Assembly: GCA_016932695.1 (NCBI GenBank)
Contig: JAFGCH010000016.1
Coordinates: 1-64,000 of the forward strand
Origin: Acidimicrobiia bacterium
Lineage (GTDB): Bacteria; Actinomycetota; Acidimicrobiia; Spongiisociales; UBA11373
DNA: 64,000 bases
Direction: 5' to 3'
Shown here: positions 18,035 through 27,001 of the stretch, in pieces
How the letters are laid out: each line of letters opens with the position of its first letter
Position numbering within the stretch: the stretch's first letter is position 1
The notes under the pieces: generated by a model
Seen by the model: only the letters and a program-made list of their open reading frames with translations
Database searches by the model: none
What the model was told of the DNA's origin: nothing
Position numbers and translations under genes: made by a program

Positions 18035-18759
18035 GGCTCGGGCAAGCCCAGCGCCTGCCGTAGCGTGTCCGGTCTGTTGGTGATGATCCCGTCGACGCCG
18101 GCGGCCGCCAGGCGGCGGCCTTCCCCCGGGTCGTCGACCGTCCAGGCCATCAGCAGCATCCCCGCCCGGTGAGCCTCCTCCGCCAGGTCGAATGCGGAGT
18201 CTCCTGCCAGGGAGGCGGCGTGGGGCAGCAGCGCGGCGTGCCCCGCCTGCCCCGCCTCGGCTAGGGCCGGGAAGGGGGCCGCTCCCTCGTCCACCAGCCG
18301 ACCGGTAGGGAGGTTCGGGGCCAGGGAGCGGGCCCGGGCGATGGTGCCCGGGTTGAAGGAGGTGACCAGCACCGCCCCGCCCCGCCCGGCGGCCATCGCG
18401 GCCAGCACCGCGGCGAGGAGGGCATCCTCGGGGTCCCAGTCGGGGTCGGCGGGGGAGTTCTTTACGTCGATGTCCACCCACATCCCGGCACAGGCCGCCA
18501 GCGCCTCGGACAGGGTGGGGACCCAAGGTGCCCGCCGACGGAGGGAGGCCTCGGTGTGCTCCACCATGGCTCCCACCCCGGGGATGAGGGCGTCGTGGTG
18601 CACCATCGCGGCCCCATCGGCGGTCCGGCGGACGTCGAGCTCCACCGCATCGGCCCCCAGCCGGGCCGCGCCCCGGAAGGCGGCCAGGGTGTTCTCCGGG
18701 TGGGCGGCGGAGGCGCCGCGGTGGGCAATCACCCAGGGGCGTCCCGGCGGAGAGAGCAT
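18031..18759 (-). CDS. Glycerophosphodiester phosphodiesterase
   Basis: Hydrolyses glycerophosphodiesters to glycerol 3-phosphate and an alcohol. TIM-barrel GDPD with the active-site opening AHRGASAAHPENT, ELDVRRTADGAAMVHHD and late IITNRPD. 242 residues, cytoplasmic (no signal peptide). Start ATG 18759 is supported by TACCCT 7 nt upstream; an in-frame ATG at 18789 would run into the divergent cysS promoter. Coupled to the MFS gene, which might move its substrate or product (inference). Confidence 0.9.
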   Translation of the reverse strand: MLSPPGRPWVIAHRGASAAHPENTLAAFRGAARLGADAVELDVRRTADGAAMVHHDALIPGVGAMVEHTEASLRRRAPWVPTLSEALAACAGMWVDIDVKNSPADPDWDPEDALLAAVLAAMAAGRGGAVLVTSFNPGTIARARSLAPNLPTGRLVDEGAAPFPALAEAGQAGHAALLPHAASLAGDSAFDLAEEAHRAGMLLMAWTVDDPGEGRRLAAAGVDGIITNRPDTLRQALGLPEP

Positions 18760-18796
18760 CCGGGAGAGGGTACCCGCCGCTGATACCATCGGCGCC

Positions 18797-20197
18797 GTGC
18801 GGGTCTACAACACCCTGGGAAGAGAACTGCAGCCCTTCCGCACCCGGGTGCCGGGCGAGGTGACCATGTACACCTGCGGGCCCACGGTGCAGTCGGCGCC
18901 GCATGTGGGCCACGGGCGCCAGGCGGTGGCCTTCGACGTCATCCGCCGCTATCTGGAGTGGCGGGGCTACCAGGTCACCTACGTCACCAACATCACCGAC
19001 ATCGAAGACAAGATCATCAACGCCGCCGCCGAACAGGGCATCTCGACGGTCGAGGTGGCCGAGCGGGCTACGGCGCAGTTCCTCGAGGCCTACCGGCGGC
19101 TCGGCGTGCGGCCTCCGGATCGCCTGTGCTACGCCACCAAGGAGATCCCGCGCATGCTGGAGATGATCTCCCGTCTGGTGGAGCGGGGCCACGCCTACCC
19201 GGCGGCGGGCAGCGTCTACTTCTCGGTGGCCTCCTTCCCCGGATACGGCAAGCTCTCCGGGCGCAACCCGGACGAGTTGCTCGCCGGGGTCCGTGTCGAG
19301 CCGGGCGAGGAGAAGCGCCACCCGGCCGACTTCGCCCTGTGGAAGGCCTCCAAGCCCGGGGAGCCTTCCTGGGACTCGCCGTGGGGGCCGGGCCGGCCCG
19401 GCTGGCACATCGAGTGCTCGGCGATGGCCCAGGGGGAGCTGGGCTTCGGCTTCGACATCCACGGCGGGGGGCTCGACCTGGTCTTCCCGCACCACGAGAA
19501 CGAGATCGCCCAGGCCGAGGCCGCGGTCGGCACTGCCCCCTTTGCCCGCTACTGGCTGCATAACGGCATGGTGAACCTGCGGGGAGAGAAGATGGCCAAG
19601 TCCACCGGCAATGTGGTGGGCCTGCTCGATCTGCTCGACCGCTACCCGCCGCTGGCGGTGCGCCTCTTCTACCTGCGGGCTCACTACCGAGCACCGCTGG
19701 ACTTCTTCGAGGAGGCTCTGGCCGACTCCGCCGCCTCGCTGGAGCGGCTGTGGGCGTTCCGGCGCCGGGCCGGGCAGGCGGCCGCCCCGGTGCCCAATGC
19801 CATCGCCGGCTTCGCCGAGGCCATGGACGATGACTTCAACACTGCCGGCGCCATGGGGGTGCTCTTCGACCTGATCCGGGAAGGGAACCGGCGTCTCGAC
19901 GAGGGGGAGGACGCCGGGCCCCAGGCGGGCGCTTTCGATGAGATCATCGGGGTGCTGGGCCTGGCCGAGCCGGTGGCGGGCCTCGACGACCTGGCCGGGC
20001 CGCTCCGCGACCTGGCGGCGGCGGTGGAAGTGGACGCCGGGGAGGCCGCCGCCACTCTGGAAGCCCTCATTGCCCGGCGGGCCCGGGCCCGGGCCGAGCG
20101 CGCCTGGGCGCTGAGCGACGAGATCCGCGACCGCCTGGCGACGCTGGGCATCGTGCTCGAGGACGGCCCCGATGGCACCGTCTGGCGCCGGCGCTGA
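18797..20197 (+). CDS. cysS: Cysteinyl-tRNA synthetase
   Basis: Class I synthetase charging tRNA-Cys. Zinc ligand Cys27 in YTCGPTV, HIGH-type HVGH at 36-39, [11 protein letters not shown], and KMSKS-type KMAKS at 265-269. 466 residues, normal. The related mycothiol ligase MshC has different HIGH-region context and is shorter, so CysS fits better, as does the adjacent rlmB. GTG start with TACCAT 7 nt upstream implies a leaderless mRNA. Overlaps rlmB by 26 bp. Confidence 0.95.
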   Translation: MRVYNTLGRELQPFRTRVPGEVTMYTCGPTVQSAPHVGHGRQAVAFDVIRRYLEWRGYQVTYVTNITDIEDKIINAAAEQGISTVEVAERATAQFLEAYRRLGVRPPDRLCYATKEIPRMLEMISRLVERGHAYPAAGSVYFSVASFPGYGKLSGRNPDELLAGVRVEPGEEKRHPADFALWKASKPGEPSWDSPWGPGRPGWHIECSAMAQGELGFGFDIHGGGLDLVFPHHENEIAQAEAAVGTAPFARYWLHNGMVNLRGEKMAKSTGNVVGLLDLLDRYPPLAVRLFYLRAHYRAPLDFFEEALADSAASLERLWAFRRRAGQAAAPVPNAIAGFAEAMDDDFNTAGAMGVLFDLIREGNRRLDEGEDAGPQAGAFDEIIGVLGLAEPVAGLDDLAGPLRDLAAAVEVDAGEAAATLEALIARRARARAERAWALSDEIRDRLATLGIVLEDGPDGTVWRRR

Positions 20198-20921
20198 GGT
20201 CGAAGGGCTGCACGCCGTGGCCGCCGCGGTGGCGGCGGGCCGGGTGGAGCGCCTATTCGTGGAAGCGGGGCGCGCCGAGGCCTTGCGTCGCTTGCGGGAC
20301 GAGGCCGCCGCGGCCGGGGCCGAGGTGCAGGTGGTGCCGGACCTGGGCCGTCTGGCGGCCACCACCGCCCCGCAGGGAGTGGTGGCCCATTGCCGGCCCC
20401 TGCGGACTTTCGATCTCGTCGCGGTGGCGGGGCGGCAGTCCCCGGCGGCCCTCGTGGTGCTGGACCACTTGGAGGACCCGCGCAACGTGGGGGCCGTCGC
20501 CCGCTCGGCCCTGGCGGCCGGCATGACCGGCTTGGTGCTCGCCCGGCGCCGCTCCGCCCCGCTGGGGGCCACCGCTTTCAAGGCGGCGGCCGGGGCCCTG
20601 GAGCGCCTGCCGGTGGCTCTGGTCTCCTCGGTGGCGCAGGCGGTGGCCGACTTGGGTCGTCTGGGCGTCTGGACCGTGGGGCTGGATGCCGAGGCAACGC
20701 GCTCCCTGTTCGGCCTGCAACTGCTGGCCGAACCGGTGGCCGTCGTGGTCGGCGCGGAAGGCCGGGGCCTGGCCCCGCTGGTGGCCGACCGGGTGGACGC
20801 CAGAGTCTTCATTCCTCTGGGCGGGGGCGTGGAGAGCCTCAACGCCGCGGTGGCCGTCTCCCTCGCGTGCTACGAAGTGGCCCGGGTGCGGGTGGGGAGC
20901 AGGGAAGGCGCCGCGGGTTAG
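20172..20921 (+). CDS. rlmB: 23S rRNA 2'-O-methyltransferase RlmB/TrmH family
   Basis: SPOUT-class SAM-dependent RNA ribose methyltransferase. N-terminal substrate-binding domain starting EVEGLHAV, then the three knot motifs DHLEDPRNVGAVARSA, VVGAEGRGL and IPLGGGVESLNAAVA. 249 residues. Start ATG 20172 lies within the end of cysS, as in many actinobacteria. Target nucleotide (equivalent of G2251) is by family. Confidence 0.92.
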   Translation: MAPSGAGAEVEGLHAVAAAVAAGRVERLFVEAGRAEALRRLRDEAAAAGAEVQVVPDLGRLAATTAPQGVVAHCRPLRTFDLVAVAGRQSPAALVVLDHLEDPRNVGAVARSALAAGMTGLVLARRRSAPLGATAFKAAAGALERLPVALVSSVAQAVADLGRLGVWTVGLDAEATRSLFGLQLLAEPVAVVVGAEGRGLAPLVADRVDARVFIPLGGGVESLNAAVAVSLACYEVARVRVGSREGAAG

Positions 20922-20931
20922 GCTGGCCGCC

Positions 20932-21798
20932 GTGCAGGCCCAATCGGTGTCGAGCGCCGCCGAGTTCCTGGAGAGAGCCGGGCCCCTGCTGAACGCCGAC
21001 GAGGCGCGGCACAACCTCATACTGGGGCTGGCCTGGACTCTGCACGACCGGCCCGAGGTGTACCCCGAATTCCGCTTGTGGGTGGTGGAGGAGGAAGGGG
21101 GGCCGGCCGCCGCTGCTCTCATGACTCCGCCCCACAACCTGGTCCTGGCCGACGCTGCCGACCCGGGCGCCCTGCCCCTGCTGGCGGCGGCCGTGCGCGG
21201 TTCCGGGGTGCCGGTGCCCGGAGTGCTGGGCAACCGGCCCACGGTGGATGACTTCAACAGAGCCTGGGCCGCTCTCGGCGGCGTCACCCCGATCTTGCGC
21301 ATGGCCGAGGGGGTCTTCGCCCTCGAGCGGGTGAGGCCCGTGGTCCCTGCACCGGGGCGCCCCCGCCCCGCCCTCCCCGGAGAACGCAACCTGATACTCG
21401 ACTGGCTGGCCGCCTTCTTCGCCGAGGCGATGCCGTGGGAGCCGTCTCCGCCGGAGATGGCGGCGAGGATGGTCGACTACCGGCTGGAGAGCCAGACGGG
21501 GGACGACGGCCTCTGGCTGTGGGAGGATCGAGGCGAGGCGGTGTCGCTGGTCGGCTTTGGGGGGCGCACCCCGGGCGGGCAGCGGATCGGGCCGGTCTAC
21601 ACGCCCCCCGGGCGACGCCGCCGCGGCTACGGCACCGCGCTGGTGGCGGCCGTCTCCACCTGGCTGCTGGGGCACGGCCGATGCCGCTGCTTCCTCTACA
21701 CCGACCTGGCCAACCCCACCTCGAACGCCATGTACCGGCGTATCGGCTACGAGCAGGTAGCCGAGGCGGCACAGTTCGCCTTCGAGGCAGGGGCCTGA
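20932..21798 (+). CDS. GNAT-family acetyltransferase
   Basis: 288 residues. The C-terminal half has the GNAT acetyl-CoA loop in PPGRRRRGYGTALVAAV and the late LANPTSNAMYRRIGY strand-helix; the N-terminal half is a degenerate domain of the same sort of size, a layout common in actinobacterial GNATs. TAGGCT, which includes the rlmB stop, lies 7 nt before GTG 20932, suggesting an independent leaderless start. Substrate unknown. Confidence 0.82.
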   Translation: MQAQSVSSAAEFLERAGPLLNADEARHNLILGLAWTLHDRPEVYPEFRLWVVEEEGGPAAAALMTPPHNLVLADAADPGALPLLAAAVRGSGVPVPGVLGNRPTVDDFNRAWAALGGVTPILRMAEGVFALERVRPVVPAPGRPRPALPGERNLILDWLAAFFAEAMPWEPSPPEMAARMVDYRLESQTGDDGLWLWEDRGEAVSLVGFGGRTPGGQRIGPVYTPPGRRRRGYGTALVAAVSTWLLGHGRCRCFLYTDLANPTSNAMYRRIGYEQVAEAAQFAFEAGA

Positions 21799-21820
21799 GG
21801 CCCGTCCCTGCGCCGCCGGG

Positions 21821-21893
21821 AGCCGGGTGCCGGAGTCGAACCGGCGACATCCGCTTTACAAGAGCGGTGCTCTGCCGTCTGAGCTAACCCGGC
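21821..21893 (-). tRNA. tRNA-Thr (anticodon TGT)
   Basis: Read on the minus strand: 7-bp acceptor GCCGGGT/ACCCGGC, D arm with AGCTCAG, anticodon stem CCGCT/AGCGG with loop CTTGTAA, T arm GGTTCGA. Loop positions 34-36 are TGT, reading ACA (Thr). CCA is not encoded. Confidence 0.95.
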
Positions 21894-21984
21894 CGGCCCA
21901 ACCAGGGTACCGGAACTCGCCCCGTGCCGGGAACGTGAGGCGAAATCCCCGGGGGCGGAGCCCGGGGCCAATAGCCTGCGGGTC

Positions 21985-22242
21985 ATGCTGGGCGATAGGG
22001 AGCGGGCCGTGATCGATTTCGAGCGGTCGTGGTTCCTGTACCCCGGCCCCAAGGACCGGGCGGTCTCCGAGTACCTGGGCATCAGCGCCACCCGCTACTA
22101 CCAGGTGCTCCGCCGCTTGCTGGACGATCCCGAGGCGGAGCGCTACGACCCGCTCACCATCCGCCGCCTGCGCCGGGTGAGAGAGCAAGCCCGTCGCAAG
22201 CGCGAGGAGCGCCGCCGCGACGGGGGCAGTTCAGGAGGATGA
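21985..22242 (+). CDS. DUF3263 family protein
   Basis: 85-residue protein matching the actinobacterial DUF3263 pattern: DRERAVIDFERSWF, SATRYYQVLRRLLDDPEA, YDPLTIRRLRR. The helix-turn-helix-like middle and very basic C terminus (RRKREERRRD) suggest nucleic-acid binding; role unknown. TAGCCT is 7 nt before the ATG, so probably leaderless. Confidence 0.85.
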   Translation: MLGDRERAVIDFERSWFLYPGPKDRAVSEYLGISATRYYQVLRRLLDDPEAERYDPLTIRRLRRVREQARRKREERRRDGGSSGG

Positions 22243-22303
22243 GACCACGGGCGGTATCCCCGCCCGCCGGTACGCTTTCGTCGACCTCTCGGGAAGGACG
22301 ACC

Positions 22304-23026
22304 ATGGCCGAGGAACTGGCGCCGCGCGATGCCTACCTGCGGGAAACCACCGCCACGGTGGTCGCCGTTACCCCCGAGGGGGTGGTGCTCGACCGCACCG
22401 TCTTCTACCCCCGGGGTGGGGGCCAGCCCGGCGACACCGGGAGGCTCGAGTGGGAGGGGGGGTCCGCCGTGGTGGCGGACACGGTCCGTTCTGCGGGCGA
22501 GGTGATGCACGTGTTGGCGGCCGGCGAAGCGCCCCCGTTGGGCACCCCGGTACGCGCCGCCATCGATTGGGAGCGCCGCCATCTGCTGATGCGCACCCAC
22601 ACCGCGCTGCACGTCCTCTCGGCCCTGGTGTGGCGCGAGTACGGCGCCAAAGTCACCGGGGGCAACATGGAACCGGGCCAGGCCCGTATGGATTTCGAAC
22701 TGGAGTCGATGAGTGTGGAGTTCGGCCGGGAGGTGGAGGTGCGTCTCAACCGAATGCTGGGGGAGTCCCATCCCGTCCGCGTTCTGTTCCTCCCTCGGGC
22801 CCAAGCACTGGCCGACCCTGATCTCATCCGCACCAAGGTGAGCCTGATCCCCGAGCACGTCGACCCCATTCGGGTGGTGGACATCGCGGGCCTCGATCGC
22901 CAGGCCGACGGCGGGACGCATGTGGCCGACACCCTCGAGGTAGGCCCGGTGCGGGTGGTCAAGACCGAGAGCAAGGGCAAGGGCAACAAGCGAATGCGCA
23001 TCGAGGTCGGCTCCCCGTCGGCATGA
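22304..23026 (+). CDS. Alanyl-tRNA editing protein, AlaX-like
   Basis: Free-standing relative of the AlaRS editing domain, expected to hydrolyse Ser-tRNA(Ala) or Gly-tRNA(Ala). 240 residues with FYPRGGGQPGDTG, the zinc motif HTALH (about 99-103) and a late GGTHVADT. The second half of the metal site is normally C-G-G-T-H; here the residue before GGTH is Asp, so one ligand is replaced. GGGAAGGA precedes the ATG. The stop overlaps the next start. Confidence 0.88.
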   Translation: MAEELAPRDAYLRETTATVVAVTPEGVVLDRTVFYPRGGGQPGDTGRLEWEGGSAVVADTVRSAGEVMHVLAAGEAPPLGTPVRAAIDWERRHLLMRTHTALHVLSALVWREYGAKVTGGNMEPGQARMDFELESMSVEFGREVEVRLNRMLGESHPVRVLFLPRAQALADPDLIRTKVSLIPEHVDPIRVVDIAGLDRQADGGTHVADTLEVGPVRVVKTESKGKGNKRMRIEVGSPSA

Positions 23027-23991
23027 TCGACGCTTTCCTCGTCGCCCTCCTCCTGTTCCTCGCCGTTCGGGGGTGGTTCCGCGGCCTGGTGCGTGAAGCG
23101 CTGGACCTCGCCGGCCTGCTGGTGGGCACGGTTCTTGCCTTCCGCCTCGGCCCGCTGCTGGGCGGGGTGATCTCGTCTGTGGCCAACACCTCGCCCGACA
23201 CCGGGCGGGTGGTGGGCGGCTTGGTGATCCTGGTCGCCACCGGGGTGGCGGCCGCCTTCCTGGCCCGGGCGATAGAGCCCCGGGTGCGGCGCCCGGGGAT
23301 CAACCTCATCGATCGGGTCGGAGGGGCCACTCTGGCCGCCGGCTGGGGGGCCTTCCTGCTCATGGTGCTGCTGTCGCTGCTGCTGGTGCTGCCCCTACCG
23401 GCCGCGGTGGGCCGCCAACTGGACGGCTCTGCCGTCACTCGCGTGCTGACCGCGCCCGGCGGCGTTCCTCAGCAGGTGTTCCATACCCTGGCGGGCGACA
23501 GGGTGATCCAGGCGCTCCTGCGGCTGCGCGAGGCCGTCGGCGAGCGCGAGGTGATCGTCACCGACGACGACTCGGTGGATCTGCCCGCCGCCGACCCGGC
23601 CGACCTGTCCGACGACCCGGCGGCTGCTGCCGAGGTGTTCGACTTGCTCAACCGGGCCCGGGTAGATGGCGGCCTGGCTCCGCTGGCCTGGAGCCCCGCG
23701 TTGTCCGAGGTGGCCGCCGGGCATGCCCGGGAGATGTACTTGGAGGGCCGCTTCGCCCACCATTCCTCCACGACCGGCACCGTGGGGGACCGCCTGGAAG
23801 CGGCGGGGATCACTTACTCGCGGGCGGGGGAGAACCTGGCACTGGCGGCCACCATCACCAGGGTGCACAACGGCCTCATGGACAGCCCCGGGCACCGGGA
23901 GAACATCCTGCGCCCCGAGTTCCGGCGCGTCGGGGTGGCTGTGGTCGCCGGGCCGCTGGGCCTGATGACCGTGGAGGTGTTCACGGGCTGA
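23023..23991 (+). CDS. CvpA-like membrane domain fused to CAP/SCP domain
   Basis: 322 residues. The first 130 form four helices of the CvpA/colicin-V-production type (RGWFRGLVREALDLAGLLVG, INLIDRVGGA). After a connector of about 60 residues comes a CAP/SCP (YkwD-like) domain: LLNRARVDGGLAPLAWSPALSEVAAGHAREM-type opening, FAHHSS, GENLA and SPGHRENIL, including the His and Glu residues of the CAP cavity. The CAP domain would lie outside the membrane. Starts on the AlaX stop and ends overlapping the next minus-strand gene by 11 bp. Function unknown. Confidence 0.85.
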   Translation: MIDAFLVALLLFLAVRGWFRGLVREALDLAGLLVGTVLAFRLGPLLGGVISSVANTSPDTGRVVGGLVILVATGVAAAFLARAIEPRVRRPGINLIDRVGGATLAAGWGAFLLMVLLSLLLVLPLPAAVGRQLDGSAVTRVLTAPGGVPQQVFHTLAGDRVIQALLRLREAVGEREVIVTDDDSVDLPAADPADLSDDPAAAAEVFDLLNRARVDGGLAPLAWSPALSEVAAGHAREMYLEGRFAHHSSTTGTVGDRLEAAGITYSRAGENLALAATITRVHNGLMDSPGHRENILRPEFRRVGVAVVAGPLGLMTVEVFTG

Positions 23992-24424
23992 AGTAGCCCG
24001 AGTAGATGGCGTCCAAGGCATCCGGTATCGCCAGCACTCCCTTGGGGCCTTCGACGTGGATGACCGCTAGTTGGGCGCGCCGAAGTGCCTCGGCCAGCGG
24101 GGGGCGGGCGGTGATCACGACCACCTGGTCCAGGTCGAATCCGAGCAGGCGGGCCAGGCGCCGCACCACCCGTGGGGAGACGGCCGGGCCGAACTCGGCC
24201 GAGGTGCCGATGAAATCGAAGTAGGCGTCCAGTTCGGCGTCCTCGAGGGCGCGGCGGAGGGCGAGACCGGTGTGGGCCCCGTCGCCGATGCCGGCGATGC
24301 GGAAGTCGGCGAACACCTCGTCCAGCATCTCCGCCGCCCCCGGCGGCACGTCGGGGGCTTCGTGCGGGCCGCGGCCCTCCCAGGAAAGCAGCAGCGGCAC
24401 CAGGTCCAGGAACACGAGGTGCAA
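23981..24424 (-). CDS. Small HAD-like protein, degenerate active site
   Basis: 147 residues resembling a compact HAD/phosphatase fold: FLDLVPLLL at the N terminus, SPRVVRRLARLLG and VVVITARPPLAEALRRA in the second half. The second Asp of a DxD nucleophile motif is not present, so phosphatase activity is doubtful. TTG start at 24424; a GTG three codons later is possible. Family assignment is tentative. Confidence 0.55.
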   Translation of the reverse strand: MHLVFLDLVPLLLSWEGRGPHEAPDVPPGAAEMLDEVFADFRIAGIGDGAHTGLALRRALEDAELDAYFDFIGTSAEFGPAVSPRVVRRLARLLGFDLDQVVVITARPPLAEALRRAQLAVIHVEGPKGVLAIPDALDAIYSGYFSP

Positions 24425-24561
24425 CTCAGGCCTGCCCTTCGGCCCGTCGCCGCACGGGGCCCGCTGCAGCTGCCACGATGGAGAGGAGGAGGAGGTGCGT
24501 CAAGGGTGCTCCGGCTCGGTCCCCGGACTCTACCGCTGCCCCGGGGGAGGCGACCCGGACG

Positions 24562-24595
24562 CGTTCCGGCCCTCCCCGGAGGGAGGGCCGGAACG
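24562..24595 (-). terminator. Large hairpin downstream of the LppM-like gene
   Basis: A perfect 15-bp stem (24562-24576 with 24581-24595, loop CGGA) lies just after the stop of the minus-strand lipoprotein gene at 24610. No T-tract. Probably a terminator or 3'-end stabiliser; the rest of 24425-24609 shows no gene. Confidence 0.6.
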
Positions 24596-24609
24596 ACGGG
24601 AAAGGCCGG

Positions 24610-25341
24610 TCAGGCCGTGGGCATCTCGGGAGCCGGGGGAGGCGGCGTGGGTGCCCCGCCCCGCTTGCGGCTCATCAGAAGGAGGAAGCCGATCCCAGCG
24701 ACAACGGCGGCGGCGATGACGATGATCGCCCACATGGGGAAGCCTCCGCCCGCACTCTGGGTGGGATCGGAGACGGCGCTGATCTGGATCTGCTCCCCGG
24801 TGATGGGGAACGACCAGGTCAGGGTGTTGCCGTCCTGTGAGGTGGCGTTGCTCTCCAGGACCCGGCCCGGCAGGGTGAGGCGGAAGTTGGCCCCCACCGC
24901 CTCGGCCAGCTGCTCGGGGGACATCATCTCCTCGGCGCCTTCCATAGCGCCGGTGAGGCTGCCCACGCCGGTGACCTCGATGCGGTCGGGGGCGAAGCTG
25001 AAGTCGAGTTCCTGCACCAGGCTGTTGGGGTCGGCGGCGATGGCCTGGGCCACGGCGGCGGCGATGTCCTCGACCGCGGCGGTGGAGACCAGGTAGTGCA
25101 TGCCGCCGCGATCTTCCTCGCGCCCCTGGGCATTGGGGAAGCCGGCCATGGGACTGTCGGCGAAGGGATCCTCGCCCTCGGTGAACTGGTCGATGAAGGC
25201 GGCCGCCTCCTCGTCGTAGCCGATCTCGGCGCCGATCACCCCGGAACCGTCGGCATTGACTTCGGTGAGCAGGTTCGACTCGATCCGGCACGCCGCGGCC
25301 AGGAGCGCCAGCAGCATGACCAGGGGGATCAGGCGTCGCAT
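24610..25341 (-). CDS. LppM-like lipoprotein with C-terminal membrane helix
   Basis: 243 residues. Lipobox LLAAAC gives lipidated Cys18; the body (residues 20-190) matches the LppM/DUF3153 pattern RIESNLLTEVNADGSGVIGAEIGYD and a later GNTLTWSFPITGE; a helix (about 204-224) and short basic-proline tail anchor the C terminus. Double anchoring is typical of the family, known from mycobacteria for envelope-related roles. GGAAGGA precedes the ATG. Confidence 0.85.
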   Translation of the reverse strand: MRRLIPLVMLLALLAAACRIESNLLTEVNADGSGVIGAEIGYDEEAAAFIDQFTEGEDPFADSPMAGFPNAQGREEDRGGMHYLVSTAAVEDIAAAVAQAIAADPNSLVQELDFSFAPDRIEVTGVGSLTGAMEGAEEMMSPEQLAEAVGANFRLTLPGRVLESNATSQDGNTLTWSFPITGEQIQISAVSDPTQSAGGGFPMWAIIVIAAAVVAGIGFLLLMSRKRGGAPTPPPPAPEMPTA

Positions 25342-25405
25342 ATCTTCCTTCCCTTGGCTTGCTTCTAGGTGACTCTACCGGGCGACCTGCCTCAAGGGCG
25401 GTCGG

Positions 25406-26308
25406 TCAGGCGAGGGGCTCGGGCATCGCCTCCGGGATTGCCGGGCGGTGCACCGCCCCCCACAGGGCAAGGACCAGGATGCCGCCGAGCACCACCCCTA
25501 CGCCGGCCCACTGGACCGGAGAGAGGCGCTCGGTGAAGATGAGCTGGGCCCAGACAACCGCTCCCGCCGGCTGCACCAAGAGGAGGGCCGAGACCTCGAG
25601 GGCGGGAAGGCGCGGCAGGGCGCCGGTGATCCAGATCCATCCGGCGGTGTGGCAGAGCAGGGCGAGCGCCAGCAGCCAGCCGTGAGCCGGCCAGGTGGGG
25701 GCCAGGCTGAAGCCCGAGTCGAAGAAGGCGGCCAGCACCGACCCGGCCAGCGCGCCGAGGGTGGCGTCGAGCAGCGGACCGGCGGCGGGGGCCAGGTGGC
25801 CGCGGTTGGAGTGGCGCAGCAGCAACAGGAACAGCGAGTAGCAGAGGGCCGAGAAGAGCCCCAGCAGTACCCCAGCCACCGGGTCTTCCCCGTAGGCATC
25901 CCGGCCGCCCAGGCCGCTGAGCAACGCCACTCCTCCCAGGACCACGGGCAGCACGACGAAGGCCAGGCGGCTGGGGCGCTCCCGGTACAGGGCCCAGGCC
26001 ACGAAGCCCACGAAGGCCACCTGAGTGGCTCCCACCAGAGTGGCCGAGCCCGCTCCGATGCGGGCGATGGCCGCGTGGTAGGTGAAGAGGTCGGCCGCCA
26101 GGATCAGCCCGGCACCGAAGGCCTGGGCCCGGGCGCGGGCCGGCCGCAGGTCGCGGCGGCGCACCGCCAGCCGGGCGAGCCAGACTGCCGGCAGGGCATA
26201 GGCCAGTCGCCAGAAGGCCACCGTGGCCGGGGAGAGGCCGGAGAGCCGCACGAAGATGGGGCTGAAGGTGATGGCGAGGACCCCGGCGAGAGCGGCGAGA
26301 TGGGTCAC
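25406..26308 (-). CDS. EamA-family (DMT) transporter 1
   Basis: Ten-helix drug/metabolite exporter with two EamA repeats; 300 residues from GTG 26308. I prefer this to the TTG at 26317 because TAGCTT lies 8 nt before it. The first repeat opens FSPIFVRLSGLSPATVAFWR, the second has the WGAVVW-like AGAVVWAQLIFTERLSPVQW segment. Substrate unknown. Confidence 0.9.
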   Translation of the reverse strand: MTHLAALAGVLAITFSPIFVRLSGLSPATVAFWRLAYALPAVWLARLAVRRRDLRPARARAQAFGAGLILAADLFTYHAAIARIGAGSATLVGATQVAFVGFVAWALYRERPSRLAFVVLPVVLGGVALLSGLGGRDAYGEDPVAGVLLGLFSALCYSLFLLLLRHSNRGHLAPAAGPLLDATLGALAGSVLAAFFDSGFSLAPTWPAHGWLLALALLCHTAGWIWITGALPRLPALEVSALLLVQPAGAVVWAQLIFTERLSPVQWAGVGVVLGGILVLALWGAVHRPAIPEAMPEPLA

Positions 26309-26437
26309 GGCGGGCAAAGCTAGCGCTGCTACCGGGGCGCTTCGGCAGCAGGAGGCCGCGAGTCACCGCCGGCGGGCCCGGCTCGCCTACCCGTCCCCTT
26401 GCCCCCGGCGGCGTCTTGCCCGGTCCCCGGGGAGGGA

Positions 26438-26914
26438 TCAGCCGGCGGCCAGGTCGGCTTCGAAGGGATGGGCCGCTTCGCGGTAGTCGGCGAGGCTCAT
26501 CCGTAGCGAGTGTCGGTGGGTTCCCGCAGCGAAGACGATGCTCTCTGCCCCAAGCAGCTTGCGGTCCAGGTAGGTGGGGACGCCGTAGAGGCCGCCGAAG
26601 GGTGGGGCTGCGCCCAACTGGCAGTCGGGGAAGGCAGAAGCGAACTCGGCCTCCGTGGCCAGACGCACCTCCCCGGCGGCGAGGGCCTCCCGGGCGCGGG
26701 TCAGGCCCACATGGTCGGGGGCGGCGAGCACGGCCATCACCAGCTTCCCGTCCACCATGAGCATCACCGCCTTGGCCACCAGGGACCCGGGAACGTGAAG
26801 TGCGGCGGCCATCTCCTGGGCGGTGAAGGACTCGCGGTGCTCGGTGAGCTCGTAGGAGATGCCGCTCTCCATGAGGTGGCGGCGCACCCTTTCGGCGCAC
26901 TTGAGCTCGGTCAT
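26438..26914 (-). CDS. YbaK/aminoacyl-tRNA deacylase domain protein
   Basis: 158-residue member of the YbaK/ProX editing family, which hydrolyses misacylated tRNAs. Contains HRESFTAQEMAAALHVPG, AKAVMLMVDGKLVMAVL with the family Lys, and late FGGLYGVPTYLDR. Start ATG 26914 has GAGGAGG eight bases upstream; the in-frame ATG at 26962 lacks a site. Specificity is not readable. Confidence 0.9.
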   Translation of the reverse strand: MTELKCAERVRRHLMESGISYELTEHRESFTAQEMAAALHVPGSLVAKAVMLMVDGKLVMAVLAAPDHVGLTRAREALAAGEVRLATEAEFASAFPDCQLGAAPPFGGLYGVPTYLDRKLLGAESIVFAAGTHRHSLRMSLADYREAAHPFEADLAAG

Positions 26915-27001
26915 GGGACCTCCTCGCGGTGCCGTGGTGACGGTTCCTCCCGTCGAGGGCAACGGTACACGGCGCGGGCTGCCGCTGCCGAGGGCTAGGG
27001 A

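Noticed and set aside
18760-18789. Upstream start for the phosphodiesterase (ATG 18789)
   Set aside because: The added residues are nonconserved, and TACCCT is placed for the ATG at 18759.
18797-20197. MshC (mycothiol cysteine ligase)
   Set aside because: HIGH-region context, length and neighbouring rlmB fit CysS better.
16880-20842. A single 1320-codon minus-strand frame
   Set aside because: Only its end (MFS gene) is real; the rest is opposite cysS and rlmB and the MFS gene starts at GTG 18034 on the GDPD stop.
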